Assembly: GCA_910587875.1 (NCBI GenBank)
Contig: CAJUOD010000069.1
Span: 1 to 15,297, forward strand
DNA length: 15,297 nt
Direction of reading: 5' to 3'
DNA from: an uncultured Oscillibacter sp.
Lineage (GTDB): Bacteria; Bacillota; Clostridia; Oscillospirales; Oscillospiraceae
The notes below the pieces were generated by a model that was given only the letters and a program-made list of their open reading frames with translations, was not told the origin of the DNA and did no database searches. A program made the position numbers and the translations under genes. This document shows positions 1 through 8,271 of this stretch, one piece after another. Within the stretch, counting starts at the first letter, position 1, and the number at the start of each line of letters is the position of its first letter.

Positions 1-15
1 TTAAAGCCCCTCTCC

Positions 16-106
16 AAGGGCTGTGCTACACTGTAAGGGATGCTGTGGATTGGTTAGTTTCTCCTACCACACAGATGGTTCGTGAAAGGTTCCAACCACA
101 GCCCTT
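16..106 (+). ncRNA. Candidate structured guide (bridge) RNA region of the IS110-type element
   Basis: The gene-free stretch before the transposase can fold. The 10-nt arm AAGGGCTGTG (16-25) is an exact inverted match to CACAGCCCTT (97-106). Inside it, TGTGG (44-48) can pair with CCACA (67-71), leaving a long internal loop. A competing pairing of GCTGTGG (42-48) with CCACAGC (96-102) also exists. IS110-group elements are known to encode a bridge RNA in the non-coding left end upstream of the recombinase, and this position fits. Neither the RNA ends nor the donor and target loops can be defined from one copy. If the element actually begins near base 130 (see the element entry), this structure lies outside it. 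Confidence 0.3.
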
Positions 107-135
107 TGCAGTTTTGTTAATCAGTTAAATACCGC

Positions 136-1459
136 TAGACGGTTTATGTGGAACAAGGCTACAAAAGCAAAGTGTTCTGTGGATGCAGCATCACAATCTT
201 ACTGCTGGAGGTTTTTATGATTTGCGTAGGAATTGACGTGGCAAAGGACAAGCACGACTGCTTCATACTCAACTCAGAAGGCGCCGTCCTGGCGGATGTG
301 TTCACCATCGCCAATAACATGGAGGGCTTCAACACTCTGCTGGACAAGCTCCGGGTCTGCTCCACACCCCAGGACAGCATAAAAGTAGGGCTTGAGGCGA
401 CCGGGCATTACAGCTACAACATCCTTGGGTTTCTTCTTGACAACGGTCTGGCCACCTATGTCTTGAACCCTCTGCGCACCAACCTTTACCGGAAAAGCCT
501 CAGTCTCAGAAAGACCAAGACGGATCGGGTGGACGCGCGAACGATTGCGGCTATGCTTCTGTCCGATGTGGGCCTCAAGCCCTACACAGATACAGCATAC
601 CACAACGAGGAGTTAAAGTCACTCACCAGATATCGTTTTGACAAGGTAAAAGAACGGGCCCAGTTGAAGCAGTCCGTCTCCAGGCTGGTGTGCATCCTCT
701 TCCCAGAACTGGAGCAGCTGGTGCCATCACTTCACATGGCGTCTATTTATGCGCTGCTGTCTGAGTTTCCAGGAGCCCGGCAAATCGCTGATGCACATTT
801 GACAAGGCTGAAAACCCTGCTGGCCGATGCCTCTCGTGGCCGCTACGGGCGGGATACGGCAGTGGATATCCGGGACGCCGCCAGAAGCTCCATTGGCTCC
901 AGAATGCCCGCCAAGTCCCTGGAATTGCAGCATACCATTCGGCTGATCCGAGAGCTGGACGCCGAGATTGAGGAAATTGAAACCGCAATCCAGGCCATCA
1001 TGGAGGAATTGCATTCTCCAATTACCACCATTCCGGGGATTGGATACCGCATGGGGGCGATGATTCTGGCCGAGGTTGGCGACTTCTCCCGGTTTGATTC
1101 CCCCGACAAGCTGCTGGCTTACGCTGGGATGTCCCCATCTACTTACCAATCCGGGCAGCTCAAAAACTGCTATCCCCACATGGAGAAGCGAGGCTCCCGT
1201 TATCTTCGCTACGCCCTCTATAACGCCACTAAATACGTCTGTCTCTGGGACCCCGCCTTTGCTGCATACCTGGCCAAGAAACGAGCCGAGGGCAAACACT
1301 ACAATGTTGCCTTATCCCATGCCGCCAAGAAGCTCGTGCGGCTCATCTTCGCTCTGGAGAAGTCCAGGCAACCCTATTGCCCGGCAGTTTGAGTTCCTTC
1401 GATAGCTTTCCGGGGTCCTCCTGGACCTCTGCTTTGCTGTGCCCTTTTTGAACCGTCTA
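136..1459 (+). mobile_element. IS110/IS1111-family insertion sequence (ends approximate)
   Basis: The intact DEDD recombinase gene is flanked by a 9-bp inverted repeat, TAGACGGTT at 136-144 and AACCGTCTA at 1451-1459. Subterminal inverted repeats of about this size are typical of the IS1111 subgroup, and the resulting length of roughly 1.3 kb is normal for that subgroup. IS110-group elements lack inverted repeats and have a longer left non-coding end, in which case the element could start at or before base 1. A small hairpin with arms GGTCC and GGACC (1414-1427) lies in the downstream non-coding part. The true ends are therefore uncertain. The element sits directly downstream of a minus-strand TRAP operon, where dctQ and dctM would be expected. 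Confidence 0.6.
217..1392 (+). CDS. IS110-family DEDD transposase/recombinase
   Basis: This 391-aa enzyme catalyses RNA-guided insertion and excision of its element. The start at 217 is chosen because GGAGG at 207-211 sits 5 nt upstream and the product then begins MICVGIDVAKDKHD, the usual family N-terminus; an ATG at 148 would add 23 unconserved residues. The RuvC-like domain carries the acidic tetrad D7 (GID), E60 (GLEATG), D103 and D106 (KTDRVDA). A central helical linker follows. The C-terminal transposase_20 domain starts at ITTIPGIG (about 269) and holds the conserved AYAGMSP...QSG segment, with S312 as the probable catalytic serine, then KRGSRYLRYAL. Length and catalytic residues are complete, so it is probably active. 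IS110 versus IS1111 subgroup is not settled from the protein. Confidence 0.96.
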   Translation: MICVGIDVAKDKHDCFILNSEGAVLADVFTIANNMEGFNTLLDKLRVCSTPQDSIKVGLEATGHYSYNILGFLLDNGLATYVLNPLRTNLYRKSLSLRKTKTDRVDARTIAAMLLSDVGLKPYTDTAYHNEELKSLTRYRFDKVKERAQLKQSVSRLVCILFPELEQLVPSLHMASIYALLSEFPGARQIADAHLTRLKTLLADASRGRYGRDTAVDIRDAARSSIGSRMPAKSLELQHTIRLIRELDAEIEEIETAIQAIMEELHSPITTIPGIGYRMGAMILAEVGDFSRFDSPDKLLAYAGMSPSTYQSGQLKNCYPHMEKRGSRYLRYALYNATKYVCLWDPAFAAYLAKKRAEGKHYNVALSHAAKKLVRLIFALEKSRQPYCPAV

Positions 1460-1541
1460 ACTTTTTCCACACTCCTTCATTTTGAGGGTTGACTTTTAAT
1501 AGTTAATCTTTCACGAGCATACGGACCGGGGGATTTTCCCG

Positions 1542-1575
1542 GCAGGTCCCAGGCGGCTCTCCGCCTGGGACCTGC
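1542..1575 (-). terminator. 15-bp perfect stem-loop after the TRAP binding-protein gene
   Basis: The arms GCAGGTCCCAGGCGG (1542-1556) and CCGCCTGGGACCTGC (1561-1575) pair perfectly around a 4-nt loop, 20 nt past the dctP stop codon. There is no T-run after it on either strand, so it is a poor classical intrinsic terminator. Stable hairpins just after a binding-protein gene commonly protect or attenuate the mRNA, so that the binding protein is made in excess of the membrane subunits. That role is the likeliest here and is inferred from position only. Confidence 0.6.
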
Positions 1576-1594
1576 TGCTGCCTGGACCGTGTGA

Positions 1595-2662
1595 TTATCC
1601 GCGGAGGGCCCGGATGGCCGCGACCAGGTCGGCGTACTCGGGATACTGGTCGTACACGGACATAGTGGCCGCCTGAAGCTCCGTCTTGTCGAGGGTGTCG
1701 ACAAAGGTGCAGCCGTTATCCTGGAGGGATTTCAGGGCGTTGTTGTTGATGTCGATGGTGCACTGGCGGAACAGGGGCTTGCACTCCTCGGCGCATTTGT
1801 AGATGACGTCAAGTTGCTCGGCGGAGAGCTTGCCCTCCACGGTGGGGGACATCATAAACACGGAGGGAGAGAACTCGTGCTCGGTTTGGACGATGACGGG
1901 GTTAACCTCCCAGATGTTGGAGCTGAAGACCTGGGTGTAGGGGTTCTCCTCGCTGTCCACGGTGCCCTGCTGCAAGGCGGTATACAGCTCGCCCCAATCC
2001 ATGGGAACTGCGTCGGCGCCCAGAGCCTGGAACAGGGACTGCTGAATGACGGACTGCATGGTGCGGATGCGGAGGCCCTTGAAGTCGGCCAGGGAATTGA
2101 CGGGATGACTCTCGCTGGTGGTCACGTTGCGGAAGCCGATTCCCCACCAGATGAGGGGGATGATGTTGTTGTCGGTCAGGTCCTTGCTGAGGGTCTCGCC
2201 CACGGAGCCGTCCAGAGACTCCCACACATGGTCGTGGTCCTCAAAGAGGAAGGGCATCTCGAAAACGGAGACGTTGGGGCAGAAATTCGCCACGAAGGAG
2301 GTGACGGCGGGAGCCAGGTCGATGGTGCCGTTCTGGATGCCGGTGACGTACTCGGATACGGTGCCCAGCTGGCCGTTGGGGAAGATGTCGATGATGATGG
2401 AACCGCCGGAGGCCGCTTCCACCTTCTCCTTGAAAATCTTGGTGCACTCGCCGAAGAGGCTGCCGTCGGCGGCGTCGGCATGGGCCAGGGTCAGGTGAAC
2501 GGCTTCCCCGGAGCCGGCGTCGCCGCCGGACGGGGCGGTGGTGCTGGCGCTCCCGGAGTCCGACGCCGGAGCGCCGCCGCCGGAGCTGTCCTTCCCGCCG
2601 CAGGCGGCGAGAGCGAGGATCATTGCCGCAGCCAAGAGAACGCTGAGTAATTTCTTTTTCAT
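1595..2662 (-). CDS. dctP: TRAP transporter solute-binding lipoprotein, DctP family
   Basis: This 355-aa extracytoplasmic binding protein would capture an organic acid, probably a hydroxylated carboxylate or acid sugar, for a sodium-driven TRAP permease. It has a lipoprotein signal (MKKKLLSVLLAAAMILALAAC, lipid-modified C21), then a Gly/Ser-rich tether to about residue 52, then the DctP fold. Recognisable family segments are FPNGQLG (94-100) and RIRTMQS (198-204), whose arginine normally clamps the substrate carboxylate, followed by ALGADAVPMDWGELYTALQQGTVDSEENP. AGGAGG stands just upstream of the ATG. It is the last gene seen in the operon, 44 bp after the LarA-like gene. The membrane partners DctQ and DctM are not in the window; an insertion sequence occupies the position where they normally follow. 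Confidence 0.93.
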   Translation of the reverse strand: MKKKLLSVLLAAAMILALAACGGKDSSGGGAPASDSGSASTTAPSGGDAGSGEAVHLTLAHADAADGSLFGECTKIFKEKVEAASGGSIIIDIFPNGQLGTVSEYVTGIQNGTIDLAPAVTSFVANFCPNVSVFEMPFLFEDHDHVWESLDGSVGETLSKDLTDNNIIPLIWWGIGFRNVTTSESHPVNSLADFKGLRIRTMQSVIQQSLFQALGADAVPMDWGELYTALQQGTVDSEENPYTQVFSSNIWEVNPVIVQTEHEFSPSVFMMSPTVEGKLSAEQLDVIYKCAEECKPLFRQCTIDINNNALKSLQDNGCTFVDTLDKTELQAATMSVYDQYPEYADLVAAIRALRG

Positions 2663-2706
2663 GTCAATTCCTCCTGAATTTATTTATTAAGAAGCACAGG
2701 GCCTTC

Positions 2707-4008
2707 TTAATCCTGTGAATTGAAGTCCAGCAGATTTCCCCTGCTGTCGAAGCGCAGGTCCCTGGGGCCCTCGAGGACCTCCAGGTCCTCCCTTCCCCGG
2801 ATTTCCTCCGCCAGCGCCTGGGAGACCATGATCTCCTCCAGAGAAAGCGTGTTTTTGATATAAACCATGCGCACGTGATCCTTGTCCACCCGGGTCAGCG
2901 TTTTCAGCGCCGCCTGGATGGCCAGCTTGTCGTCCTCCAGAACCATGGGAATTTTTCCCACGCCCAGGACGGTGGAGGTGATCATATTGAAATAGGTTGC
3001 GTTGGTGTCCAGCTTTTCAAACGCCCGCTTGGTGGTGGTGTCCGCGTTTCCCAGGCCCACGAAGCTGCCGTGGCTCTCCGGGGAGATGTCCAGCACCACC
3101 ACCCGCTGCTTTTTGATGCCGCCTGAGGCAAAGGGAGTGCCGAAGGTCCCTGTCACATTGGGGTCCATGCCGCTGCCGGAGAAGTTTTTGCCGATCTCCC
3201 GCACCACCAGCACATCCGTTTCCGGAAAGAGCAGACGGGGCAGGCGTCTTTTGGCATAGAGCAGCAACTCCGGCTCCCTCTCGAAAATGTCCTCGGCAGG
3301 AATAACCTCCAGGCGGCAGGTCTCATCGAACTCGTTTTCAATGGGGGCCACGCCGAAGGCGATCCTACACTGGTCGAAAACCACCCTCGCGTACAGCGGG
3401 AGGCGGCGGCCCATCTCTCCAAAGCCCTCCCGGTGGAGGGAGTCGGCCCCGGCCCGCTTGCCCATGCCAATAGCCATCATTTTGATGAGCCCCGATTCAT
3501 AGGGCCCGCGGAAGGCTGTGTGAGCCTTGATGCGGCCGACCACGATCACGGCGTCCGCCTCGTGGGCGAAGCGGTCTACCCGCACCTCGTCCCCGTTGGG
3601 AAGCACGCCCACCCGGACCGTCTCCATGCTGGAGAAGATGGGGCATTCGCAGAAGTCCTCCGTGATGCCGTAGCTCTCAAGAATCTCCCGCTGGCCCTCC
3701 GCCGTGGCCCCGCCGTGACTGCCCATGGCGGGGATGATGTAGGGCCGGGCGCCCCGCTCCTTGACGAAGCGGGCCAGCTCCCGGAGGATTTCCGGCATAT
3801 GGCTGATCTGCCGACTGCTGCCGGTCAGGACTACGGTCATGCCCGGCCGGATACGCCGGGCAATATCCGGCTCCTCCAATTTCCGGCGCAAGTGGGCGGG
3901 CACGTCCGGGATGCCGTCCCGGGAGAAAATCTGCCGCACCCGATACATCTTGGGGAGGGGTGTCTGCTCCAGGATCGCCCGCAGGCCGGACTGCTCTTTG
4001 ATTTCCAT
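2707..4008 (-). CDS. LarA-like nickel-dependent racemase/epimerase (lactate racemase family, DUF2088)
   Basis: This 433-aa protein resembles lactate racemase LarA, which uses a nickel-pincer nucleotide cofactor to invert C2 of 2-hydroxy acids by hydride transfer. Residues that fit the LarA active site are H98 (GSHGG), H163 (KAHT), K176 (SGLIKMMA) and H192 (DSLH). The K176-H192 spacing of 16 equals that of K184-H200 in LarA, where the lysine carries the cofactor and the histidine binds nickel. LarA homologues are known to act on other 2-hydroxy acids, including aldonates, so the lactate label should not be assumed. Beside an acid-sugar kinase and PdxA homologue, a C2 epimerase of four-carbon acid sugars is attractive but inferred. 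Cofactor makers LarB, LarC and LarE are not in the window. The start has AAAGGAG upstream. Confidence 0.85.
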   Translation of the reverse strand: MEIKEQSGLRAILEQTPLPKMYRVRQIFSRDGIPDVPAHLRRKLEEPDIARRIRPGMTVVLTGSSRQISHMPEILRELARFVKERGARPYIIPAMGSHGGATAEGQREILESYGITEDFCECPIFSSMETVRVGVLPNGDEVRVDRFAHEADAVIVVGRIKAHTAFRGPYESGLIKMMAIGMGKRAGADSLHREGFGEMGRRLPLYARVVFDQCRIAFGVAPIENEFDETCRLEVIPAEDIFEREPELLLYAKRRLPRLLFPETDVLVVREIGKNFSGSGMDPNVTGTFGTPFASGGIKKQRVVVLDISPESHGSFVGLGNADTTTKRAFEKLDTNATYFNMITSTVLGVGKIPMVLEDDKLAIQAALKTLTRVDKDHVRMVYIKNTLSLEEIMVSQALAEEIRGREDLEVLEGPRDLRFDSRGNLLDFNSQD

Positions 4009-4045
4009 TGCTTACGCTCCTTTCTCAGCGGCGCCCGGGAAGGCG

Positions 4046-5047
4046 TCAGGGCTCGGTCCATTCCCTCCCGGTCCACTTGGGATGGTCGTAGACGGCCTTG
4101 TCGGCCACGTAGGGCCACTTTTTCCCGTCCACTACCGCCAGGCAGCCCTCTACGCACATGGTCGCCATCTTGATGACAGCCTCCCGGGTCTGGGCGGCGC
4201 TGTGGGGGCTGACAATGACGTTGGGACAGCTGAGGATTTCGTCATCCGTGTGGGTGGGCTCGTTCCAGAACACGTCCAGGCCCGCTCCGGCGATGCTCCC
4301 GCTTTTCAGGGCGGCGCAGAGATCCGGCTCGTTGACGATTTCGCCCCGGCTGCAGTTGATCAAAATGGCTGTGGGCTTCATGGCTTCCAGCTCCGCCCGG
4401 GCTATGGTGTTGTTGGTGACGCCCTCAATCAGGGGCATCTGAACGATGACCACGTCGGCGGCCCGAAGAGCCTCGAACTTGTCCTCGTACTTCTCCACGC
4501 CCAGCTCTGTCATCTGCTCCCGGGTGAGGAAGGCATCGTAGCCGATGACCTTCATGTCCAGCCCCAGGCACAGGTGGGCGATGATCTTTCCGATGGTGCC
4601 CAGGCCGATGATGAGGCAGGTCTTTTCCTCCACCTCGAAGACCTTCTTGGCATCCCGTATTTTCCAGTTGCCCTTGCGCTGTTCCGCGTCGCTTTCCACC
4701 ATGTTTTTGGACAGGGCCAGCATCAGCGTCACGGCATGCTCAGCCACGCTGCGGTTGTTGGCTCCCGGCGTGATGACCACGGGGATGCCCAGCTTTGTAG
4801 CAGCTTCCACGTCCACGCTGTCATATCCGATGCCCGTGCGACCGATGACTTTCAGCGCCGGGCTGGACTCCATGGTTTCCTTGTCGATGGCCCCCTTGTC
4901 CGCCACCCGGACGATAAAGGCATCGGTGTCCTTGAGCTGATCCAGATAATTGTGGGGATGGGCGTCGTGGGCCACGAAAATATCGGCCTTTCCCTCCAGC
5001 AGGGCCATGCCCTCCTGGCAGATGCCCTCCGTCATGGTAACTTTCAT
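4046..5047 (-). CDS. D-isomer-specific 2-hydroxyacid dehydrogenase (SerA/PGDH-like)
   Basis: This 333-aa NAD(P)-dependent oxidoreductase interconverts a 2-hydroxy acid and a 2-oxo acid. The Rossmann motif GLGTIG is at 148-153. The catalytic trio is complete: R234 (NCSRGE), E263 (WNEP) and H282 (SPHSAAQT). The start at 5047 is preferred because a G-rich site (AAGGGGGG) lies upstream. An in-frame ATG at 5101 would overlap the end of the PdxA gene and add 18 unconserved residues. It lacks the ACT domain of full-length phosphoglycerate dehydrogenases, so a catabolic role is more likely than serine synthesis. In this operon it could oxidise or reduce the same 2-hydroxy acid that the LarA-like enzyme epimerises; the substrate is unknown. 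Confidence 0.92.
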   Translation of the reverse strand: MKVTMTEGICQEGMALLEGKADIFVAHDAHPHNYLDQLKDTDAFIVRVADKGAIDKETMESSPALKVIGRTGIGYDSVDVEAATKLGIPVVITPGANNRSVAEHAVTLMLALSKNMVESDAEQRKGNWKIRDAKKVFEVEEKTCLIIGLGTIGKIIAHLCLGLDMKVIGYDAFLTREQMTELGVEKYEDKFEALRAADVVIVQMPLIEGVTNNTIARAELEAMKPTAILINCSRGEIVNEPDLCAALKSGSIAGAGLDVFWNEPTHTDDEILSCPNVIVSPHSAAQTREAVIKMATMCVEGCLAVVDGKKWPYVADKAVYDHPKWTGREWTEP

Positions 5048-5081
5048 AGGTCGGTCCCCCCTTATTTTGTGGGTTTGACGA

Positions 5082-6164
5082 TTACTTCTCCGCCTTGGCA
5101 TTGGCCATACGGATACCGTAGTCCATGGCGTTTACCAGGCTCAATTCGTTGGCGTGTCCGTCTCCCGCGTGGCCGAAACCCGTGCCGTGGTCCACCGAGG
5201 CCCGGATGATGGGCAGACCCAGGGTGACGTTGACGCCCGCCACGGCATCCCAGTGGCCTTCGGCCCTGTTGTATACAAAGCCCTTGACCTTCAGGGGGAT
5301 GTGGCCCTGGTCGTGATACATGACTACCACGATGTCGTACCAGCCGCCCAGCGCCTTGGAGAAGACGGTGTCCGGCGGGGTGGGCTTCTTCTCGGGAATG
5401 ATGATTCCCTCGGCCATGGCCTGATCGATGGCGGGCTGGATCTCCTCGATCTCCTCCCGGCCGAACATGCCGTTCTCTCCGCAGTGGGGATTCAGGCCCG
5501 CCACAGCGATTTTGGGCTCTTTGATGCCGATGGCCTTGCAGCCCTCGTTGGCGATGCGGATGACGTCCAGGACCCGGTCCTTCTTCACCCGGTCGCAGGC
5601 CTCCCGGAGGGAGACGTGGGTGGAGACGTGGACCACCCGGAGCTCCTCGTGGGCCAGCATCATGGTGTACTTGCTGGTTTGCGTGTAGTCGGCGTAGATT
5701 TCTGTGTGCCCAGAGTAATTGTGTCCTGCCATGTTGATGGCCTCTTTGCTCAGGGCGTTGGTGACGGTGGCGTCCACCTCTCCCGCCATGGCCAGCTCGA
5801 TGACCTTTTTTACATACTGGAAAGCCGCCTCGCCGCCCAGGGCCGTGGCCCCCAGGCCGAAGGGCTTGGGACTCTCCGGATCGCCAGGGATGTCGGAGGC
5901 CTTGAGGAGGCCCAGGTCGAATACGTCGATGACACCATACTCGAAGTTCGCCTCGCCCACGGACCGGATGCCCCGGATTTTCATCTCGACGCCGCTGACC
6001 CGTTTCGCCGCCCTCGCGGCGTACTCCATAGCGCTGACGTCGCCAATCACCAGGGGGCGGCAGCGGTCGTAAACCGCCCTGTCCGCCAGGGCCTTGACAG
6101 TGATCTCGGGGCCGTTGCCGAAGGGGTCACCCATGGTGATACCAAGAATTGGTCGGTTGTTCAT
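5082..6164 (-). CDS. pdxA: PdxA-family 4-phospho-hydroxyacid dehydrogenase (PdxA2-like)
   Basis: This 360-aa metal- and NAD-dependent enzyme oxidises C3 of a 4-phosphorylated hydroxy acid, after which CO2 is lost. PdxA itself acts on 4-phosphohydroxy-L-threonine for vitamin B6. PdxA2 paralogues act on D-threonate 4-phosphate and yield dihydroxyacetone phosphate. Metal-binding histidines are visible at H153 (SGHTE), H227 (GLNPHCGENG) and H284 (YHDQGHIPLK), and the N-terminus has GDPFGNGPE, a variant of the usual GDPAGIGPE. Co-occurrence with a DUF1537 kinase in one operon, and the absence of other B6 genes, favour the catabolic PdxA2 role. AGGAGG lies 7 nt before the ATG. The gap to the DapA-like gene upstream is about 21 bp. 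Confidence 0.93.
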   Translation of the reverse strand: MNNRPILGITMGDPFGNGPEITVKALADRAVYDRCRPLVIGDVSAMEYAARAAKRVSGVEMKIRGIRSVGEANFEYGVIDVFDLGLLKASDIPGDPESPKPFGLGATALGGEAAFQYVKKVIELAMAGEVDATVTNALSKEAINMAGHNYSGHTEIYADYTQTSKYTMMLAHEELRVVHVSTHVSLREACDRVKKDRVLDVIRIANEGCKAIGIKEPKIAVAGLNPHCGENGMFGREEIEEIQPAIDQAMAEGIIIPEKKPTPPDTVFSKALGGWYDIVVVMYHDQGHIPLKVKGFVYNRAEGHWDAVAGVNVTLGLPIIRASVDHGTGFGHAGDGHANELSLVNAMDYGIRMANAKAEK

Positions 6165-6185
6165 GCCTTTTCCTCCTGTTCTCCG

Positions 6186-7094
6186 TCAGTGCAGGCCGTT
6201 TTCCTTGCAGCGCTCCAGGACCTTTGTCAGCTCCTCCATACCCTCGGCGGAAAGCTTGCAGAAGGGTTTGCGGCAGCTGCCCACGGGATAGCCCAGCATT
6301 CCCGTCGCGATTTTGATAATGGTGTTGGGATTGCCGTGGCGGAAGCAGGCTCGGAAGATCCGGATGCTGTCCTGCACCCGCTTGGCCCGCTCGAAGTCCC
6401 CGGCCGCAAAGGCCTCGTAAATCTCCACCATGGTCCCCGGGAACACATTGGCGCAGCCCGCGATTCCGCCGGTCCCACCAAACACCAGGGCGGGGAGAAT
6501 CAGCGAGTCGTTGCCGGAGAGGACGCTGAACTCCTTGTCCAGCCCGGCGGTCCGCTCAATGTACTGCTTCATGTTGTCAAAATTTCCGCTGGAGTCCTTT
6601 ACCCCGACGATGTTGGCCGCATCCCCGGCAAGCCGGGCCACTGTGGCGGGAGCCAGGGCGTTGCCCGTCCGGGGCGGGATGTTGTACATGACGATGGGCA
6701 TGTCCACGGCGGCGGCGACCTCCATGTAGTGGTCGTACAGCTCATCCTGAGAGGCGGCGGCGTAGAAGGGCGTCACGATGGAGAGGACGTCCGCCCCCAG
6801 ATCCAGCGCCCGGCGGCTGGTGTCGATTGTCTCCTTCGTTGTGATGCAGCCGGAGCCCGCGTAGACGGGAACGCGGTGATTGGTCTCCTCCACGATAACC
6901 TTCAGGACCCGGTCCTTCTCCTCCGACGTCAGCGCGTAGCTCTCGCCGTTGGTGCCGAAGGCGAAGAGTCCGTGAACGCCTGCGTCAATCAGCCGGTTTA
7001 CCTGATTGCGCAGCTCCACCTCGTTGATGCTCTCGTCCTGGTTCATAGGGGTCAAGATAGGGCAGATAATGCCTTTGATTGCAACTTTTTTCAT
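6186..7094 (-). CDS. DapA/NanA-family Schiff-base aldolase or lyase
   Basis: This 302-aa TIM-barrel enzyme belongs to the dihydrodipicolinate synthase/N-acetylneuraminate lyase family. The Schiff-base lysine is K166 (GVKDSSG) and the catalytic tyrosine Y137 (YNIPPRTG). The substrate-carboxylate loop is FGTNGES (46-52) where DapA usually has GTTGE, which argues against a true lysine-pathway DapA. Catabolic relatives cleave 2-keto-3-deoxy acids to pyruvate plus an aldehyde. The neighbouring iron alcohol dehydrogenase could then handle the aldehyde. That pairing is inferred from context, and the substrate cannot be read from sequence. GGAGG precedes the ATG, and 22 bp separate it from the alcohol dehydrogenase gene. 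Confidence 0.9.
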   Translation of the reverse strand: MKKVAIKGIICPILTPMNQDESINEVELRNQVNRLIDAGVHGLFAFGTNGESYALTSEEKDRVLKVIVEETNHRVPVYAGSGCITTKETIDTSRRALDLGADVLSIVTPFYAAASQDELYDHYMEVAAAVDMPIVMYNIPPRTGNALAPATVARLAGDAANIVGVKDSSGNFDNMKQYIERTAGLDKEFSVLSGNDSLILPALVFGGTGGIAGCANVFPGTMVEIYEAFAAGDFERAKRVQDSIRIFRACFRHGNPNTIIKIATGMLGYPVGSCRKPFCKLSAEGMEELTKVLERCKENGLH

Positions 7095-7116
7095 AACAAA
7101 CCTCCTGTCCTTTCCG

Positions 7117-8271
7117 TTACAGCACTTCCTGGTAGATTTTTCGGGCGTCGTCCGCCGTAACCGGGCGCATGTTGTTCACCAGCAGGCGGGTCACCTCCAT
7201 GCCGGAGGTCACCAGGTCCTCCAGGTCCTTCTTGGGCACACCGAACTCCGTCAGGCTGGTAGGGATGTCCAAGTGCTTTACGATTTCCTCCAGGCGCTGG
7301 ATGACGGCGGCGCTCTTCTCCGTCTCACCAACAGCGTTTCCCCTGAGGCAATGATCATACGCTTTCGCCAGCAGAGGGCGGCAGGCGGGCTCGTTGAACC
7401 GCATCACCGGCGCCAGGAGGATGGCGTTGGAGACGCCGTGGGCGATGTGGTACTTGCCGCCCAGGGGGTAGCTCAGCGCGTGGACGGCGGTGGTGCCCGA
7501 GGCGGTGATGGCCACGCCCGCATAGAAGCTGGCCAGGAGCATGGTGTTCTTGGCGTCCATAGCCTCCGGGTCGTCGCAGGCCCGTTCGATGTTGGTCAGA
7601 ATCATGTCCAGGGCCTGGAGGGCAAAGAGATCGCTGAAGGGGTTGGCCTTGTTGCTGGTGAAGCACTCAATGGCGTGGGCCAGGGCATCCACCCCCGTGG
7701 CGGCGGCGATTTTCCGGGGCAGCTTTTTGATCATCACCGCGTCCAGAATCACATAGTCCGCAATCATTTCCGTGTTGACGATGCCCACCTTCAGCTGTTT
7801 CTCCGGGACGGCCACGATGGCGTTGGGGGTGGCCTCGGAGCCGGTGCCCGCCGTGGTGGGGATCATCAGGGTTTTCATGCACTTCCTGGCCCGGCCGGGC
7901 TCGTCCAGCAGCTCCTTGACGCCGTATTCATCCGTCATCAGGATGCTGGCCAGCTTGGCGGTGTCCATGACGCTGCCTCCGCCCACGGCCATGATGAAGT
8001 CCGCTCCGCACTGCTTGCACTGGTCCACCAGCTTCTGCGCCTCCAGATAGGAGGGTTCCGCCGGCAGGTCGTCCAGAACGACGGTCTCCACGCCGGTTTC
8101 CCGGACCTTCGCCATGGGGAGCTCCAGCAGCCCCGCGCCCTCGATGCCCTTGTCGGTGAAAACCACCAGGCGCTTCACGCCGTTTTTGGCCAGGATTTCC
8201 GGAATCCGCCCCAGGGCGTCTTCCCCGCTGTAGACAGCGCCGGGCATTTTCAACTCATACTTTGTCAGCAC
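7117..8271 (-). CDS. Iron-containing alcohol dehydrogenase (group III)
   Basis: This 384-aa NAD(P)-dependent dehydrogenase interconverts an alcohol or hydroxy acid and the corresponding aldehyde or ketone. The nucleotide-binding motif is GGGSVMD (97-103), and TTAGTGSEATP lies at 139-149. The metal ligands line up well with FucO: D195 and H199 (DALAHAIE), H264 (VHALSYPLGG) and H278 (HIAHG). The start is GTG, with an excellent AGAGGAGGAA site upstream. Start and upstream stop overlap in the string GTGCTGA, so translation is probably coupled to the kinase gene. Substrates in this family include lactaldehyde, glycerol, 1,3-propanediol and hydroxybutyrates; none is favoured by residues I can judge. 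Confidence 0.94.
   Translation of the reverse strand: MLTKYELKMPGAVYSGEDALGRIPEILAKNGVKRLVVFTDKGIEGAGLLELPMAKVRETGVETVVLDDLPAEPSYLEAQKLVDQCKQCGADFIMAVGGGSVMDTAKLASILMTDEYGVKELLDEPGRARKCMKTLMIPTTAGTGSEATPNAIVAVPEKQLKVGIVNTEMIADYVILDAVMIKKLPRKIAAATGVDALAHAIECFTSNKANPFSDLFALQALDMILTNIERACDDPEAMDAKNTMLLASFYAGVAITASGTTAVHALSYPLGGKYHIAHGVSNAILLAPVMRFNEPACRPLLAKAYDHCLRGNAVGETEKSAAVIQRLEEIVKHLDIPTSLTEFGVPKKDLEDLVTSGMEVTRLLVNNMRPVTADDARKIYQEVL

Noticed and set aside
116..1508. 7-bp direct repeat GTTAATC at 116-122 and 1502-1508 as a target duplication of the insertion sequence
   Set aside because: IS110-type elements generally do not make target duplications of this kind, and a 7-bp A/T-rich match can arise by chance.
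5154..7160. A 668-codon plus-strand open frame opposite the pdxA and dapA-like genes, and similar long frames at 1814-2650, 3761-5209, 7006-8367 and 8748-9692
   Set aside because: They are antisense to genes with clear families and motifs. High G+C coding DNA often leaves the opposite strand open, and none has a recognisable domain or ribosome binding site.
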